Both the position numbers and the translations under genes were made by a program. From contig BCIA01000004.1 in the NCBI GenBank assembly GCA_001599815.1, forward strand, positions 1,800,862-1,864,861: a DNA stretch of 64,000 nucleotides, written 5' to 3'. A model generated the notes under the pieces. It was not told the DNA's origin. It saw only the letters and a program-made list of their open reading frames with translations, and made no database searches. Shown here one piece after another: positions 21,702-33,353 of the stretch (positions are counted from its first letter, which is position 1; each line of letters begins with the position of its first letter). Source of the stretch: Furcasterigmium furcatum. Taxonomy: Eukaryota > Ascomycota > Sordariomycetes > Glomerellales > Plectosphaerellaceae.

Positions 21702-23187
21702 CTAAATTAGAGCGCAGCGCTTATGACGCCTTCGTGCAGCCGGAGAGGTACAGGACAAAACGAAATCAAGGAGCATATCAGCCTGGGTGGTGTCTTCAGT
21801 GCCAATGGACAGAACATTGCTTTTCACCGTCATTAGCAATAGCTTGTTATCACCCCGCTTGTCAACGTCGACGCCTACCTGAGGTGGTTGTGGTTCTTCA
21901 ACACGTGAAAGATGGCGTTCGTCCCGGCTGGCCGGCTGCGTTGGCGGTATGCATTGAAGAAAGCAACTGCTGCATCAAATGCCTCTTTTCTGTATACAAG
22001 TCAGCAGAAGAGCATTCCTTCCCGCTCCGACGGCATTGGCTGCACTCACACCTCCCACTGGACGGTTCCGATGTAGGTTGGAATCCTTGTTGCATCTCTA
22101 CCCATTTGTGAGCTTCATATGTCGGGTGCTGAGCTGTCCGGGTCATTTAGGTTTCACATACAGGACCGGCGAGCTGTCTGGTAAACGTTGGAACAAGCCG
22201 AGAGCACTCCGAGGCTGTGGGCAAGATACGTGAGCTGATGACACCCTCCCCTGCTACAATTGAGCGCTGAAAGAGTATACTTACGCCCCAAATCTCTTCC
22301 GAGTCTGACCCATAGTATCTCTGCAAAATCTTTTGTCGTATAGGGCGTGTTCCGTCGTACCAGAAGGGGACGCTCAAGTAGATGACGCCAGCTACAGGAG
22401 GGAAGACTTCGGTCTCAGTTGGGACTCTCTCGGGATCACCTGCAAGGTTGTGTGTCAGGTCTTTGGGGATACTTGAAAGGGTTTCACAGTAGCAGGAATA
22501 CATACCAGCCGCGTAGAGATTCATAGCAATGTGAGCACCGCCAGATGAATGACCGAACAGGACGACCATCTCCCTAGAACCGCTGCCGAACTCGGCAGAC
22601 TCGATGTTTTGGTACACCCACTCGCGAGCAAGCTGGACATCGTCGGCGCCGGCGGGGTATGCGATGGTGGGCTCTGAAGGGGTTGCGTTTAAGTCCCTCC
22701 TATCGAACGGAACAAGCTGGTGGTTGACAATGACGACGACCATCCCATGGTTGGCATAGAAGTTCCCGATATTGCCCCAGTACTGTTGGTATCGTAAGTC
22801 GAAGTGAATACGGTGTTGAGGCTTGGCGGGGGCAAACCTTTTGGCTCCATGCTTTATCACCAGAGAAGAAGCCTCCTCCATGCATGAACAGGAGCACTGG
22901 CCTGCCATGTTCCGGTCTGTCGGTAGGAAAGTACACATCGAGTAGGTTGCGGTCCGCGGGGCCATAGCGATGATCTCGGATGACGTGGACGTTCTCTTTC
23001 CTCTCCGAAACAAAAGGCTCGAAAAGTTCACGCCAGGCCTGTTTGAATAATGAAGAGAGCGGTCAGTATGGTGTCAATTCTGACTACTCCCAGACCGTCG
23101 CTTGAAGCCACACCGGCGACTGACCTCTTCATCACCAAGGTTAAACTTGACTGTGTCTTGTAAAATCTTTGCATAGATGTCCTCCAT
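21702..23187 (-). CDS. alpha/beta hydrolase (esterase / kynurenine-formamidase type)
   Basis: Probable cytosolic esterase or amidase. The start at 23187 gives MEDIYAKILQDTVKFN, then an intron. The next exon carries the oxyanion motif HGGGFFSG, and further exons carry the nucleophile elbow GHSSGGAH and IYLSVPFWYD. Several introns near the end break the simple reading frame. Following splice signals gives ALGLFQRLPDSSPV, then a segment with FDAAVAFFNAYRQ, then KNHNHLS with the likely catalytic His, and a stop at 21702. The middle part of the C-terminal region (about 22140-22000) is the least certain. No secretion signal is visible. The HGG, GHSSG and late His pattern matches the BD-FAE/kynurenine-formamidase-like group, but the substrate is unknown. 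It is divergent from the zinc-cluster regulator next door, which may control it. Confidence 0.8.
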
Positions 23188-23866
23188 GATGCTGGTAAGA
23201 CGACACCGAGGGACGAGATAGTGCCGGGTCACAGCGAAGCTCAATCAAGTTCCGATCCATGGATGCAGCTTCCCCGGGGCAATTTGATAGTAGTACCGGA
23301 ACCTGCATCCGATTCCGCTCCAACATTTCAAAGTCTCGGATAGCGCCCTGACACTTGCCGAAGGTCAGTACTTATCCGAAGGTCCCTCGGCTCCGAGTGC
23401 TATCAGTAAGTCTCCTCCCATTGAGCATTTAGCGTAGCCGCTGCTTATCTCCGCGCGTTACGCCCGCTGCAGTGATAAGATATGGAATCACTGGACCATC
23501 GCTGTACCAATGCACCAAGGCCAGGCCAAGTTGGGGTTGTGGGGTACAAGTCATGTACTTCCAGGTTATATCTGGGGCGCTGGAGGGTCCGGTGGGCACT
23601 GTTTTACCAGTCTAGGCGGGGACAGCGGGGCGGTCCTTATCTTGTGGTAATTCCGTGGCTCTGATAGGTAGTCTCATCCTTATCGGCGGCGCCAGACTTG
23701 CGTGAAGCTTCCCTTCCGTTGGCCAACTTGTCTGGTGTTCAATGTCGCTCTGTGACTGCATGCCTCCTCTCTTCAACGCCCCAGAGGCTCCAAATCATTA
23801 CCGGATCCCCATGAACAGCATCTTTGCCCCCACAATCCTCCACCACCAGCCTCTCGTCTGTCATAG
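23188..23866. promoter_or_regulatory. divergent promoter region, hydrolase / regulator
   Basis: The 679-bp spacer between two start codons on opposite strands must contain both promoters. I see no gene and no motif that I can assign with confidence. Confidence 0.4.
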
Positions 23867-26228
23867 ATGAATATGCCCCGACCCAAGATCCTGCCCGAGA
23901 ACCGAATTCGCGCGTACAGGGCCTGCGACTTGTGCAAGGCGTCGAAGACGCGCTGTGACGCCAACATCCCGTGCTCCAACTGCGTCAAGAGAGGTCGGTC
24001 CGGCAAATGTGCATATCGTACCAACACGGCGGCGACCGGTCGTCGGGGGGCTCGTCACGGGCCCAGGCAGGACACACGCCAGCCGGGGCCGACATCACCA
24101 CCACCCTTGTTGTCCCCGGCCAGCAACATTCACATCGCTGAGCCGGGCGCCGTGGCTTCGGGCTCGCCGTCATGCCGGTCACTGGCGACAACCTCTCCGT
24201 TTTCAACGGGCGTGGCCTCCTACTCTTCGACAGCCGCTGCCACAGGCGGAATCCCATCCACCGAGGACCAGGAATCGCCGCAGGAGCATTTCATTACGAC
24301 ATCCAGCGGGGAAAAGGGTAAGCTCTCGCAGCCCAAAGCCATGAGAATAGCCAGTCGCTGAAAATCACAGAAAACCGGGCGGTATACATCGGAGAACACA
24401 CATCGCTGTCGTTTCTAGATTTCTTGAGGCAAGTCCTCAGACCATTAGTCGGAGCAACTCCATTCACAGACAACGAGCTTCAGAATCTCATCCTGGACTC
24501 GGATGTGCGCGAGGTCACTCCTGCGCCATGCCGTGCAGACCCCGAAGAAGAACTGGCCCTGTTTCAGTCGTACCGTGAAGTGGTAAGTGGCTTTCTGGGC
24601 ACTGCCTCTTCGGTGCAGAATGCTCATGTCCTTCGCCCAGTCGAGCGGTATCCTGCATCTTTTCTCGGCCGCCGAAGTGGAATCCCTGCTCGCAACGGAC
24701 ACGACGTCGGCTCATAAGCCTGAGGACCTCGCTGCAATAGATGCTGCTCTTGCCATCGGCGCTCAGGCTCAATCGTCGACAAGATGCGACGCCGAGCTGG
24801 CCGCCATGTACTTCAGTCGAGCACGGGAGGTGGGCTTCCGGGACATGCTCGCCAATCCTAGCCTGTCCATCGTCAGGCTGTTCCTCCTTCTCTCATTCTT
24901 TACCTTGGGCGCTTGTCGGCAAAACGCAGCCTCTATATATCTTGGCATTGCTTCAAAGGCGGCCGTGGTCTTGGGTCTCCATCAGCCTCAGAGCTGGAAG
25001 GAGCCGCATCAGGAATCCGGGCCTGGCTTGAGGTGAGAAGCTCCTTGACCGATTTTACCCGGCCGCTCATCGGGTTGGTTGACTGAAACGCTGTCCGTAG
25101 AATGCGCGCCTGGCATAGCCTCTGTATTCTCGACGTTTTAACAAGCTCCGTGCTTGGCCGGCCCTGCGGTGTGCCCAGAGCAACCCGCCATACCATCCAA
25201 TCACTTCCTCTCCATACCGAGGAGCCGGCTTTCAATGCCATGCTTCGAGGAGTGGCTTTGCTTGACGACATTTGCTGTGTCGTCAACCGCGGTGTGATGA
25301 TCGATGTACCCACCGCCCAAGACCTACTACACAGGCTCCGGTCATGGTGTGAAGATATCCCTCCATCGCTTCGCCGGTTCTCGCACCGAGGGGGTTCCCA
25401 GTTGGGCTGCACCGACCGACGGTCCCTCTTCGGCAGCGTCTACTTATCTGGCATGTACTACTTTGCCGTCATACTCGTCACCCGCCCGTTTCTCATCGAG
25501 TCATTCATGGCCCGAATCCGGCAGCGCTCGGGACCCCCTCCAGCGTCTGCAGACCCAGCCCGGGCTTCTTTAGTCCAGGTTTGCATGAGCTCTGCTGCTT
25601 ACATGGGCCATTTATGCCGACAAATCATATCGGTCACAACCACTTCGACTCTGCCGTTGGGCAGCCTATCACTGTTCAAGTAAGCCTTCTTCAGAACTTC
25701 CCTCGTGTCCTTGGCGCAACCAAAACTGATGTCATATCTCGCAGCCCTTGGGGCTTCGGTGCCGGCCTCATTCTCGGCTTCTCCATCTGTGCCGGAGAGA
25801 CTCGCTGTGACCTCAATGAGGCTTTCTCGGGCGCTCTTCATCTTCTGACAAAGATTGGCGAATCAAGCCCACAGTCCAAATTGTACAGCGAGACACTCAA
25901 GTCCTTTGCTGATTCTATCAGTCTCTACCAGCGATTGACTTTTCACAAAGCCCGTCGCTCAGCGGAACAGTATGTCGAGCAGGTGTTTGTTATCGATCTT
26001 GACGAGGAGGTATCGTGGCCACCAGTCGGAGCTCCAGACCTAGCATCACTTCTGCCTACCGGTTGGGACTCCCTGCTCCCAATGAGCGATCTCGTCGGCA
26101 ACGAAGATCCAGGGTTCACTCTGCCCACCGACCTAGACGAACACATGCTGGATCTTGAAGCCTGGGGGGATCTTGGGACGCAATTCTCGGACAACTTTGC
26201 TATCGATTTAGGTGCAGGTCTTTTGTGA
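23867..26228 (+). CDS. Zn2Cys6 transcription factor
   Basis: Nuclear zinc-cluster regulator. The N-terminus carries a complete cluster: CDLCKASKTRCD, a short spacer, CSNCVKRGRSGKC. A Ser/Pro-rich linker follows, then, after an intron near 24315-24410, the fungal-specific middle homology region (FLRQVLRPL..., RAREVGFRDMLANPSL, RAWHSLCILDVLTSSVLGRPCGV). The tail is rich in acidic and hydrophobic residues (LDLEAWGDLGTQF), like an activation domain. Three to five introns are needed; clear ones are near 25035-25100 and 25683-25745. The start is ATG 23867, or 23873 in the same frame. Its place between a hydrolase, a membrane protein, an oxygenase and a flavocytochrome suggests it controls these neighbours, which is inference. 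Confidence 0.88.
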
Positions 26229-26311
26229 ATCTCACGGATAGCCCCAGAGCTTCTATTATGTTTAATAGGCAAAGGAGATATAGGGGCTTCTATTATGTAT
26301 CTTTTATGTTC

Positions 26312-27283
26312 TCACGAGTCTCGACGCTTCCAGGTCATCCAGGCGAGCGCGATAACCAGCTTCATACCTGCCGCAATCCACAAAGCTCCTGCCATCCCCG
26401 CACTTGATCGTTGCAGCCACCCGCCAGCAATGCCACCCGCCAGCAGAAGAGCCACCGAGGCCACGCGGCGGTTTCTCTTGACATTCGCGGAAACGGGCGC
26501 CTGGAAAAGATCGGGGTCCGAGATGAGATCGCAATAAAGAGATGTCACTACGACCGAAGGGATTTCGCCGAGCCCTAGTGCCCGGCTGAGAACAATTTGG
26601 CCGCTGGACTGGAAGGCTAGCATAGCAATGACGATGTACACCGCAGGGTGATCTTCATCGGCAAGCTTCTGGGCCAGATCGAATTCCGAGCTCGGGTCTT
26701 CCAATGTGTTACCGAAAGCCGGGGCGGTGTGAGTCTGCGCCAGAGCGGCTGAAACCAGCACGAGGGCGGTTTGTAGGCAGAATGATGAGGCAAGCGTGGC
26801 CTTGCGCTGAGGACCGAATTGGCGGGCGCTGAACGAGAAGAACCAACACCCTACCCAGAAGGCTGCTACTGACACGAGAGCACGCAACCACAGGCGTGAC
26901 TGACCAAGAGGGAGAGTGGCGGCACCCAGAGCGATGAAGATGGTGTTCCCTGAGTCGCGGCGTCAGCACGTCTGTTCTGTCACGGTCTGATGAAAGACAG
27001 AGTGGGAGTGTTTGAAGTGCTTTTTGTGAGGTAAAGGCCTCAGCTGCGTGGGAACAAACTTGCCTGTCTGCATCGAGACGAACACGGAGGCTGCGTTGAA
27101 CGCCACGCCATCGACGAGCCCAGATATGAAGCTACAGGCCAACATTGGCCACTGTGCACCCCGGAGATCGATGTTGGCGAGGAGATCATTCCATGATCTT
27201 CTCCGAGGTTTGCCGCCTTCCATCTCATCCGCGTTCTTGGTCCTCGTTGGAGCTGTTGTTGTTGTAGTACTAGGAAGATACAT
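26312..27283 (-). CDS. DUF1275 (YoaK-like) membrane protein
   Basis: Two exons (27283-27064 and 26949-26312) give 285 residues. After a hydrophilic N-terminus with several Thr and Pro residues come about six hydrophobic segments typical of the DUF1275 family, with the family-like GLVDGVAFNAASVFVSMQTGN in the first half. The function of this family is not established; a transporter or membrane helper role is usually assumed. The intron appears to use a GC donor (ACAG/GCAAGT at 27063). The only nearby GT donor would put the second exon out of frame. It is transcribed divergently from the 2OG oxygenase and convergently with the zinc-cluster regulator. Confidence 0.88.
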
Positions 27284-27770
27284 CGTGCATTTTTGCTGGC
27301 GTCAAACCAAGGATGAGCCGAATATATCTCGGTAGTCCCACCACTGATGCTCCGTCCCTCCAGCCTTCGTTCACCTGCTTTTTCACGGCGGGAGGTCTTC
27401 AACCATGCCGGAAAGACGGTAGAGGCTAGGATCCGCCATCAACTGCGGGCCCAACTTTTGCCGCGTCTCTGAAGGGCTTCGGGCCGTCTGCTCCCAGCGT
27501 TGCCCCTTTCAAGCAGTCTCTGGGCAGTTCCGAGAAACAACTACCCGGACGGGCCGAGCACCTCTAACAACCACCACCACCGTATTCCGATGCTTTTGGG
27601 AAGCAGCATCGTCATGTCTTACGGCACCTACAAGCTACATTCCCACCAGTAATCGTTATATGAATCTTTGGCTTCTAACCTAAGGTGTCCCGTCTCGACT
27701 CTCTAATCAGCATTAACTGTCAGCCCGACAATTCGAGACCTCTTCCGCAATTCCGTTTACAACTGACACC
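27284..27770. promoter_or_regulatory. divergent promoter region, DUF1275 / oxygenase
   Basis: 487 bp between two opposite start codons. No gene seen. It must carry both promoters. Confidence 0.4.
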
Positions 27771-29105
27771 ATGACGAAGACATTCCACGTGCCTGCAATT
27801 TCACTGAAGGGTGCGTGCTGGACCCTAGCATTCGTCATTGCCTCTTGGGAACACTGACCCTGAATTCTGACCAGACTTCGAGTCCCGTAAGGAGGAGATC
27901 ACCAAGGAGCTGGTGGAGGCCGCTGAGACAACCGGCTTTTTTACGCTGATCGATCATGGCATCTCCATCGATGAGATCAACAAGCAATTTGAGCTATCCA
28001 AGGCCTTCTTTAGCCTGCCCCGGGAGATAAAAGCGAAGATACCTCACGACCTTCTCACGAATAACGGCTGGGAATACAAGGTCAGTTGGACATGGTGGAG
28101 CAGGAGGCCTGTCGTCGTGACACGCTTTTAACGCGAGTACTTATCAGGCACAAATTCGTCCCAGTACCGGCCAGGCCGATCAAAAGGAATCCTTCTGGCT
28201 GCAGCGCAGTTCCGCTTGGCCCTCGGATGAGCAGGTTCCGGGCTTCCACGATACCACCAAGGCCTTTATTTCCAAGTGCGAACTCATCTCGAAGCAAGTT
28301 TGTGAGTGATTTGCTCCCATCATTTTTGACATTGAAAACCTTGTCCAGACTAACCCGCGCAGTGGGTTGCTTCTCTGTTGCCCTGGGCTTCCCCGAGAAC
28401 CATCTCAGCGACGCAATGGACGTCGAAGCACCCGATAGCCTCACCCAGATGCGCATGATTCACTACATGGCTTCGGAGAATGCCAGCGGTACTTGGAGGG
28501 CCGGCAAACACACCGACATCGGTTGTCTCACTCTCCTGTTCCAACGCGACGGAGAGGACGGTCTCGAAGTCTGCCCTGGCCGCGAAAGCCACAACGATCA
28601 TGCTATCGGCGACGATTTTTCGCCTTTGCCCGCCGTAACAGGCCCTATTGTTGTCAACATCGGCGACATGCTGAGTAACTATCCCAGACCTGAAGATTTC
28701 TTCTCACCAAGTACCGAGAAATCGCTAACTGACAGTCCCACCTGATAGTGGCATGGTCCGACGACCGCCTCAAAGCCAACTTCCATCGCGTGCGTGCGAA
28801 GGATGTTGGCAAGAGCGCCGACCGCTATTCGATTGCCTACTTCAACACCGGCAGGAAGCATGTCGTGATGCAGGGCCCTCTCAAGAAATAGTAAGTCGCA
28901 TCAAGAAAGATAAATGACAGTTGCGAAAACGAATGGCAACTCACTCTCTATCCACAGCCCTGCCATCACCTGTGGCGAGTACTTCCGAGAGAAGACCGAA
29001 ATACAGTTCGGGTGAGTTTCGACAGTGATTTATTATCCATAATGGTCGGTAAACTGACGAAGGTCAAGTCACAACTTCAAGAAGTCGCAGGCTGCCACAG
29101 CTTAA
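27771..29105 (+). CDS. 2-oxoglutarate/Fe(II) oxygenase, isopenicillin-N-synthase-like
   Basis: Non-haem iron oxygenase of about 310-330 residues. The first exons are 27771-27810, 27875-28080 and one starting at 28148; later introns lie near 28300-28362, 28675-28749, 28890-28957 and 29011-29068. The DIOX N-terminal region shows VEAAETTGFFTLIDHGIS and SKAFFSLP. The iron ligands are His and Asp in GKHTDIGCLTLL and His in ANFHRVRA; RYSIAYFN supplies the Arg-x-Ser that binds 2-oxoglutarate. All catalytic positions are present. Substrates of fungal members range from small acids to secondary metabolites, so the reaction is not predictable. The next gene downstream, in the same direction, is a flavocytochrome-type oxidase. 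Together with the hydrolase and regulator upstream they could form a small catabolic or biosynthetic cluster. Confidence 0.9.
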
Positions 29106-29916
29106 GCGGATTGGGCAAGCATCAGCATGTCTTGCAAGAATGAAGCTCATCCTTGGGCCAACTGTTCCTAGGGTATATAGTTCTATTTTCGGCTCAGTTT
29201 CCATCAAAATAAAATCCCCTTGTCATTGAGACAATCGACCTTCCTATGGCAGCTTGCATGTGAGGAAGAAGAACTTGATGTACCCAGGGATGCCGAACCG
29301 CCTATCACGATAGAGCTGTGAGCTGAGGATTGCGAGCATGACCACCTTAGAACCAACCCAGTCGCCGGGAGAAGATGCAAACCCCGACGAGCAGTCGAAG
29401 AAAACATGAGAACGCAGAAGATAAGACTAGAGTAGCCTGTGATGCTGTGAGATTGTCACCCTACTGCTCTGCGATAGCGCAATTCACAACTACAGCACCC
29501 TCGCCGTCTAGACCCGTAGAAGACTCATTTAGCACGACACACCACTCGGTAAGTGACCTGTTCGGCATGTACCACCCTCATAAGGGATGAATGCTCGGTA
29601 CCTCTTTTTCGTCAACAAGCGGCTGCCTGTTATCGCTGAGATAGGACGATCTATCCGGAACTTGCAGAGGACCTATCCGAGCGCTCGGCTCTGGGCGGGG
29701 GACTTATCCGAACCATCCATCATTGAAGGTGCCCCCTGGATTCTGAAGATCCACTTCCGGTTTAAATCCACTGCGTCCGCTCTTGGAATCTCAGTTCTGT
29801 GCCGAATGTTGCTGTTTAGAAAGTATAAAACTTTCAGCGTAGAAACATGGAACATAGTAATCAAAAACTATAGACATACATCACATCTGTGTGTCCGTGG
29901 GCAACCCTTCCAGAAG
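29106..29916. other. intergenic, promoter of the flavocytochrome gene
   Basis: No convincing gene. Short frames on both strands lack start context, family character and codon bias. The right part should hold the promoter of the gene starting at 29917. Confidence 0.4.
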
Positions 29917-31730
29917 ATGACGACAAGGTAAGTTGTTGGTCGGGCGGCGCTCCTCTCAATATCGTATCTTATCTTCAAGCTGACTGATAGCACTAAGAGA
30001 AGAAGTCAGCCACCATTCCTCTGAATCCAGCTGCTGGATAATTATCCGCGGCATTGCCTACGACGTGACGGAATTTCTTCGCCACCATCCTGGGGGCCAG
30101 AAGGTCATTTTAAACGAGGCAGGAAGAGATGCGACAAACGCCTTCGAAGCCGTCCATCCAGTCGACATCCTCCTAAAGCATCTCAAGGCATCGTGAGTAA
30201 CCCTAGCAAAGACTACTTATCCATTTGTATCTATGGCCGTTACATGTCAACAAGTGGCTCATCATCCTCAATACAATAGCCAGAAGATAGGCCAAGTCAT
30301 GGACCATCAACTTGAATCCGCAACACAAGTCATGTCGCCAACCGAGAAGGAACGGTGGCAAATCGCGCGAGATCTTCTGCGTAAAATAGTCAGCATTCCG
30401 GATTTCGAACACGCCGCTGCCAAAGTCCTTGATCCTAAAGCCTTTGCTTGTAAGACGTTCTCCTCGCATGTTGCCCTATCGCCCCGTGCTGACGTCCGGC
30501 TGTCTACGTGGTAAACAGTTTTCAAAGCAGGCGCCGACTCTGAAAACACCGCAATGTGGAACGAAAGATCATGGCGGGCCGTCCGATTCCGTCCCCGAGT
30601 GCTCGTCCCGATTCAACGTGTCAACACAACTACGAAAATCCTGAACATACCCTTCTCAGCCCCGTTCTTCATTGCCCCAGCTGGCGGCGGGAAGCTGGCC
30701 CATAGACAAGGAGAAGTTCTCATGACCAAGGCGGCTTCCAAGCATGGCATTCTCCAATGGGTCTGCAACAACGCGGGATGCTCCCAAGGAGAGATGGCGG
30801 CGGCTCGCGGGTCAGACCAAGTGCTCTTCTGGCAGATCTATGCGGTGAAAGACCTGGAAATCACCAAGAAGGAGATACAACAGGCTGTAGCGTCCGGATA
30901 CAAGGGGCTCGCTCTGACTGTTGACGCGATACAAGTCGGTAAACGCGAGCGGGACATGCGTTTGCACATCGCCGAAATGGTAAGAGACCAAATTATCTTG
31001 AGGGAACTGAGGGGACATTTCCGTGCACAGCTCGCCCTGCTAACATCAAAGAAGCAGGAAACCGCAGTCGATGATTCGGAAAATACCAAGCCTGCTTCTT
31101 CCATCTCCGCGACTCGCCCGTATTACACCACATGCAGACACTACAAATTTCAGTTCCGCCGCTAATGTGTAACAGGTCCTGCTACGACGAATTCGACTTT
31201 GTGACGGCGATCAAGTGGCTGAGATCCATCACCGACTTGCCCGTTGCTATCAAGGGGATTCAGTGCTGGGAGGACGCCGCACTCTGCATGCACCACGGCG
31301 TGCATCCATGGCTATCAAACCATGGAGGCCGGCAGCTGGATGGCGCGCCAGCGGCGATTGAGACCCTGGTTGAGATCCACCAACATTGCCCCGAAGTATT
31401 TGAGCGATGCGATGTTTTGGTCGACGGAGGCGTGACAAGAGGAACCGACATCGTCAAAGCAGTGGCATTGGGCGCCAAGGGTGTTGCTCTTGGCCGTGCG
31501 TTTCTTTTTGCCCTGGCCTTGGGAGAGGAAGGCGTCTCGAAAGCCATCAGCATCCTCCAGGCGGAGGTAGAGACGGCCATGGCTCTCCTGGGCGTGTCAT
31601 CTATCGAGCAGCTGCGCCCGTCACATGTAAGTCAAATCCCACGTGCTCATCACAAAACAGAGTTGATCTTTCGTGCTTTTAGGTCGATGCTTCCGGCTTG
31701 GCGTATGCGGCGGGACGGGCACACTTGTAG
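29917..31730 (+). CDS. flavocytochrome b2-like FMN-dependent 2-hydroxyacid dehydrogenase
   Basis: Predicted to oxidise a 2-hydroxy acid and pass electrons through a fused cytochrome b5 domain. Start MTTREEVSHH uses the donor at 29928 and an acceptor near 30000. The b5 domain has the haem-ligand motif HHPGGQ and a second His in AVHPVD. The FMN domain follows after an intron: IPFSAPFFIAPAGGG, QWVCNNAG, WQIYAVKD, LALTVDA, and the active-site SNHGGRQLDG with its His and Arg. The last exon, after an intron at about 31627-31681, ends AAGRAHL. In yeast L-lactate dehydrogenase a Tyr lies at the position where this protein reads FAFFKAGAD, so the substrate may not be lactate. I see no clear mitochondrial presequence. 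The gene follows the 2OG oxygenase in the same direction. Confidence 0.88.
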
Positions 31731-32285
31731 GCAGTGTCGGTCTCGGAACTATTGATTTCTGGAGCTGGGCCGCCACGTGGTCGTCAGTTGTGTTGTAGAG
31801 TCAGTATTAGACGGTCAAGGCTGTAGTACAGGACTTATGCATATGCCATCTGCACCCTGTCGCTCGACCCCGGTCGATGTCAGCGCCAGACAGCCCTATT
31901 CAGCCCTATGGTTGCATCGAGACACCAATCGAGAGATATATTGACTCTCGCCAAGAGCTGAATATGCACGCCGACGTTGAACTTTGGGAAAGCTGGGGAG
32001 GACCATTCTCTCTCCCTGGTACGTCTCGGCCTGGGCTCGGCCATCCCTGGAGTCGCCGAGGGAAATGGCATGATGCAGCATTCACCCCATGTCCCTCATC
32101 TATCACGCACATCCAGCTCGGGCGAGCGGTCGCGGGGACCTAATTAAGCATGAGACCCTCAGGCAGCAAAGCTCACTCAATCACATATCACCCACGCACG
32201 TCCCCGGTTACTAGAGAATCCCTGAATCGTGATGCTCTGAGAAGCACCGTTCCTCTGCACAGTCGTGTCGCCGCATCCAAACAAC
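31731..32285. other. intergenic, promoter of the GPI-protein gene
   Basis: No gene recognised. The spacer separates two genes on the same strand. Confidence 0.4.
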
Positions 32286-33353
32286 ATGGCGCGAGGGTCG
32301 TCCACCTTGTCACCGACACTACTACACATCGCCGTGGCAATCTCATGCCTCTTCTCAGGCCTGGCCGCAGCGCAATGTGAGCTGCCCGAAGAATTCCTTC
32401 CGGTGAGGCCCTCTCCAGAGGGGCTCCTCTGCGACCAGAGGGGTGAATATCCGAATCTGTCGGTCCGTACCGTGACGACCATCAACCGGGCATACACGAA
32501 CCCGTCTGGCTGCGCCAAATTATGTGATGAGAATCGCAGGGGACTGGCTTGGCCGTACATGGACTGCGCGTCATTTTATCTCTGGCATCCTGCGTCCAGC
32601 GCGAATCCCCAGCTCTGCGCCATCGTTGAGAGCTCGACCGAGAACGCCGCATTCGTGCCATTTCTCGAGGGAAGTCTCCGGGCTTGGGAAATTGGTTGCT
32701 TCGAATGCCGGGTGCCAGAGGCCACCTCCTCGACTCTCCCGTCCACGTCGAGTGCGTCCTCATCTGACGCCTCCTCGGCTTTCTCGTCGTCAGGAAGCCC
32801 GTCGACCTCCAGTGCCACCTCTTCCGACATGTCGCCGTCAACCGTCCCGCCTTCGGGTTTCTCGTCAAGTGACCCGTCTTCATCAAGCGCATCGTCTTCT
32901 GACCCGCCGTCATCAGTCGCTTCAAGTTCCTCCTCGATCATCTCGTCAGACGCCTCCTCGTCCATTTCATCAGACGCTTCCTCGCATATTTCATCAGACG
33001 CAACCTCGTCCATCTCATCATCGAGCATTCCGTCCATCTCGTCGTCCGAATCGAGCGACGTCTCTCCACCAGCCACTCCAGAGTCATCCACAGCGACATA
33101 TATCCCAAGCTCCTCCGATACAGACCCGCAGCCATCCGAAACTACCGTTCTGGACACCACTGTGCCTCCGGCTACTCCAGCGCTTCAGTCGACTGCGATC
33201 ACGCCGGAAAACCCTCCCAACGGGACAACAAACATTCCCGATGCACCCATCCCATCATCTTTTATCCCTGGAGGAGCAGGAAGATTAACCGGAGCAGGGT
33301 GGACAGTGGTAGGCGTCTTGATTGGTGTCGCTGCTGTTGCCGTTGCCGTGTAG
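32286..33353 (+). CDS. Ser/Thr-rich GPI-anchored cell-surface protein
   Basis: Single-exon gene of 355 residues. The N-terminus is a secretion signal (VAISCLFSGLAAAQC). A small Cys-containing ectodomain of about 120 residues follows (six or seven Cys between CELPEEF and FECRVPE). Then comes a long Ser-, Thr- and Pro-rich stalk with short tandem repeats, and finally a hydrophobic tail (AGWTVVGVLIGVAAVAVAV) after a small-residue stretch, as expected for GPI attachment. Such architecture is typical of cell-wall proteins, adhesins and sensors. No catalytic motif is visible and I cannot name the ectodomain family. The start at 32286 is the first ATG in frame. Confidence 0.85.
   Translation: MARGSSTLSPTLLHIAVAISCLFSGLAAAQCELPEEFLPVRPSPEGLLCDQRGEYPNLSVRTVTTINRAYTNPSGCAKLCDENRRGLAWPYMDCASFYLWHPASSANPQLCAIVESSTENAAFVPFLEGSLRAWEIGCFECRVPEATSSTLPSTSSASSSDASSAFSSSGSPSTSSATSSDMSPSTVPPSGFSSSDPSSSSASSSDPPSSVASSSSSIISSDASSSISSDASSHISSDATSSISSSSIPSISSSESSDVSPPATPESSTATYIPSSSDTDPQPSETTVLDTTVPPATPALQSTAITPENPPNGTTNIPDAPIPSSFIPGGAGRLTGAGWTVVGVLIGVAAVAVAV
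32940..33011 (+). repeat. 24-nt tandem coding repeat
   Basis: Three consecutive 24-nt units encode ISSDASSS, ISSDASSH and ISSDATSS, followed by a partial fourth. The repeat lies in the Ser-rich stalk of the GPI-type protein and is a likely place for length variation between strains. Confidence 0.85.

Noticed and set aside
29587..29931. Plus-strand frame of 114 codons before the flavocytochrome gene
   Set aside because: It overlaps the true start and donor of that gene and has no family character.
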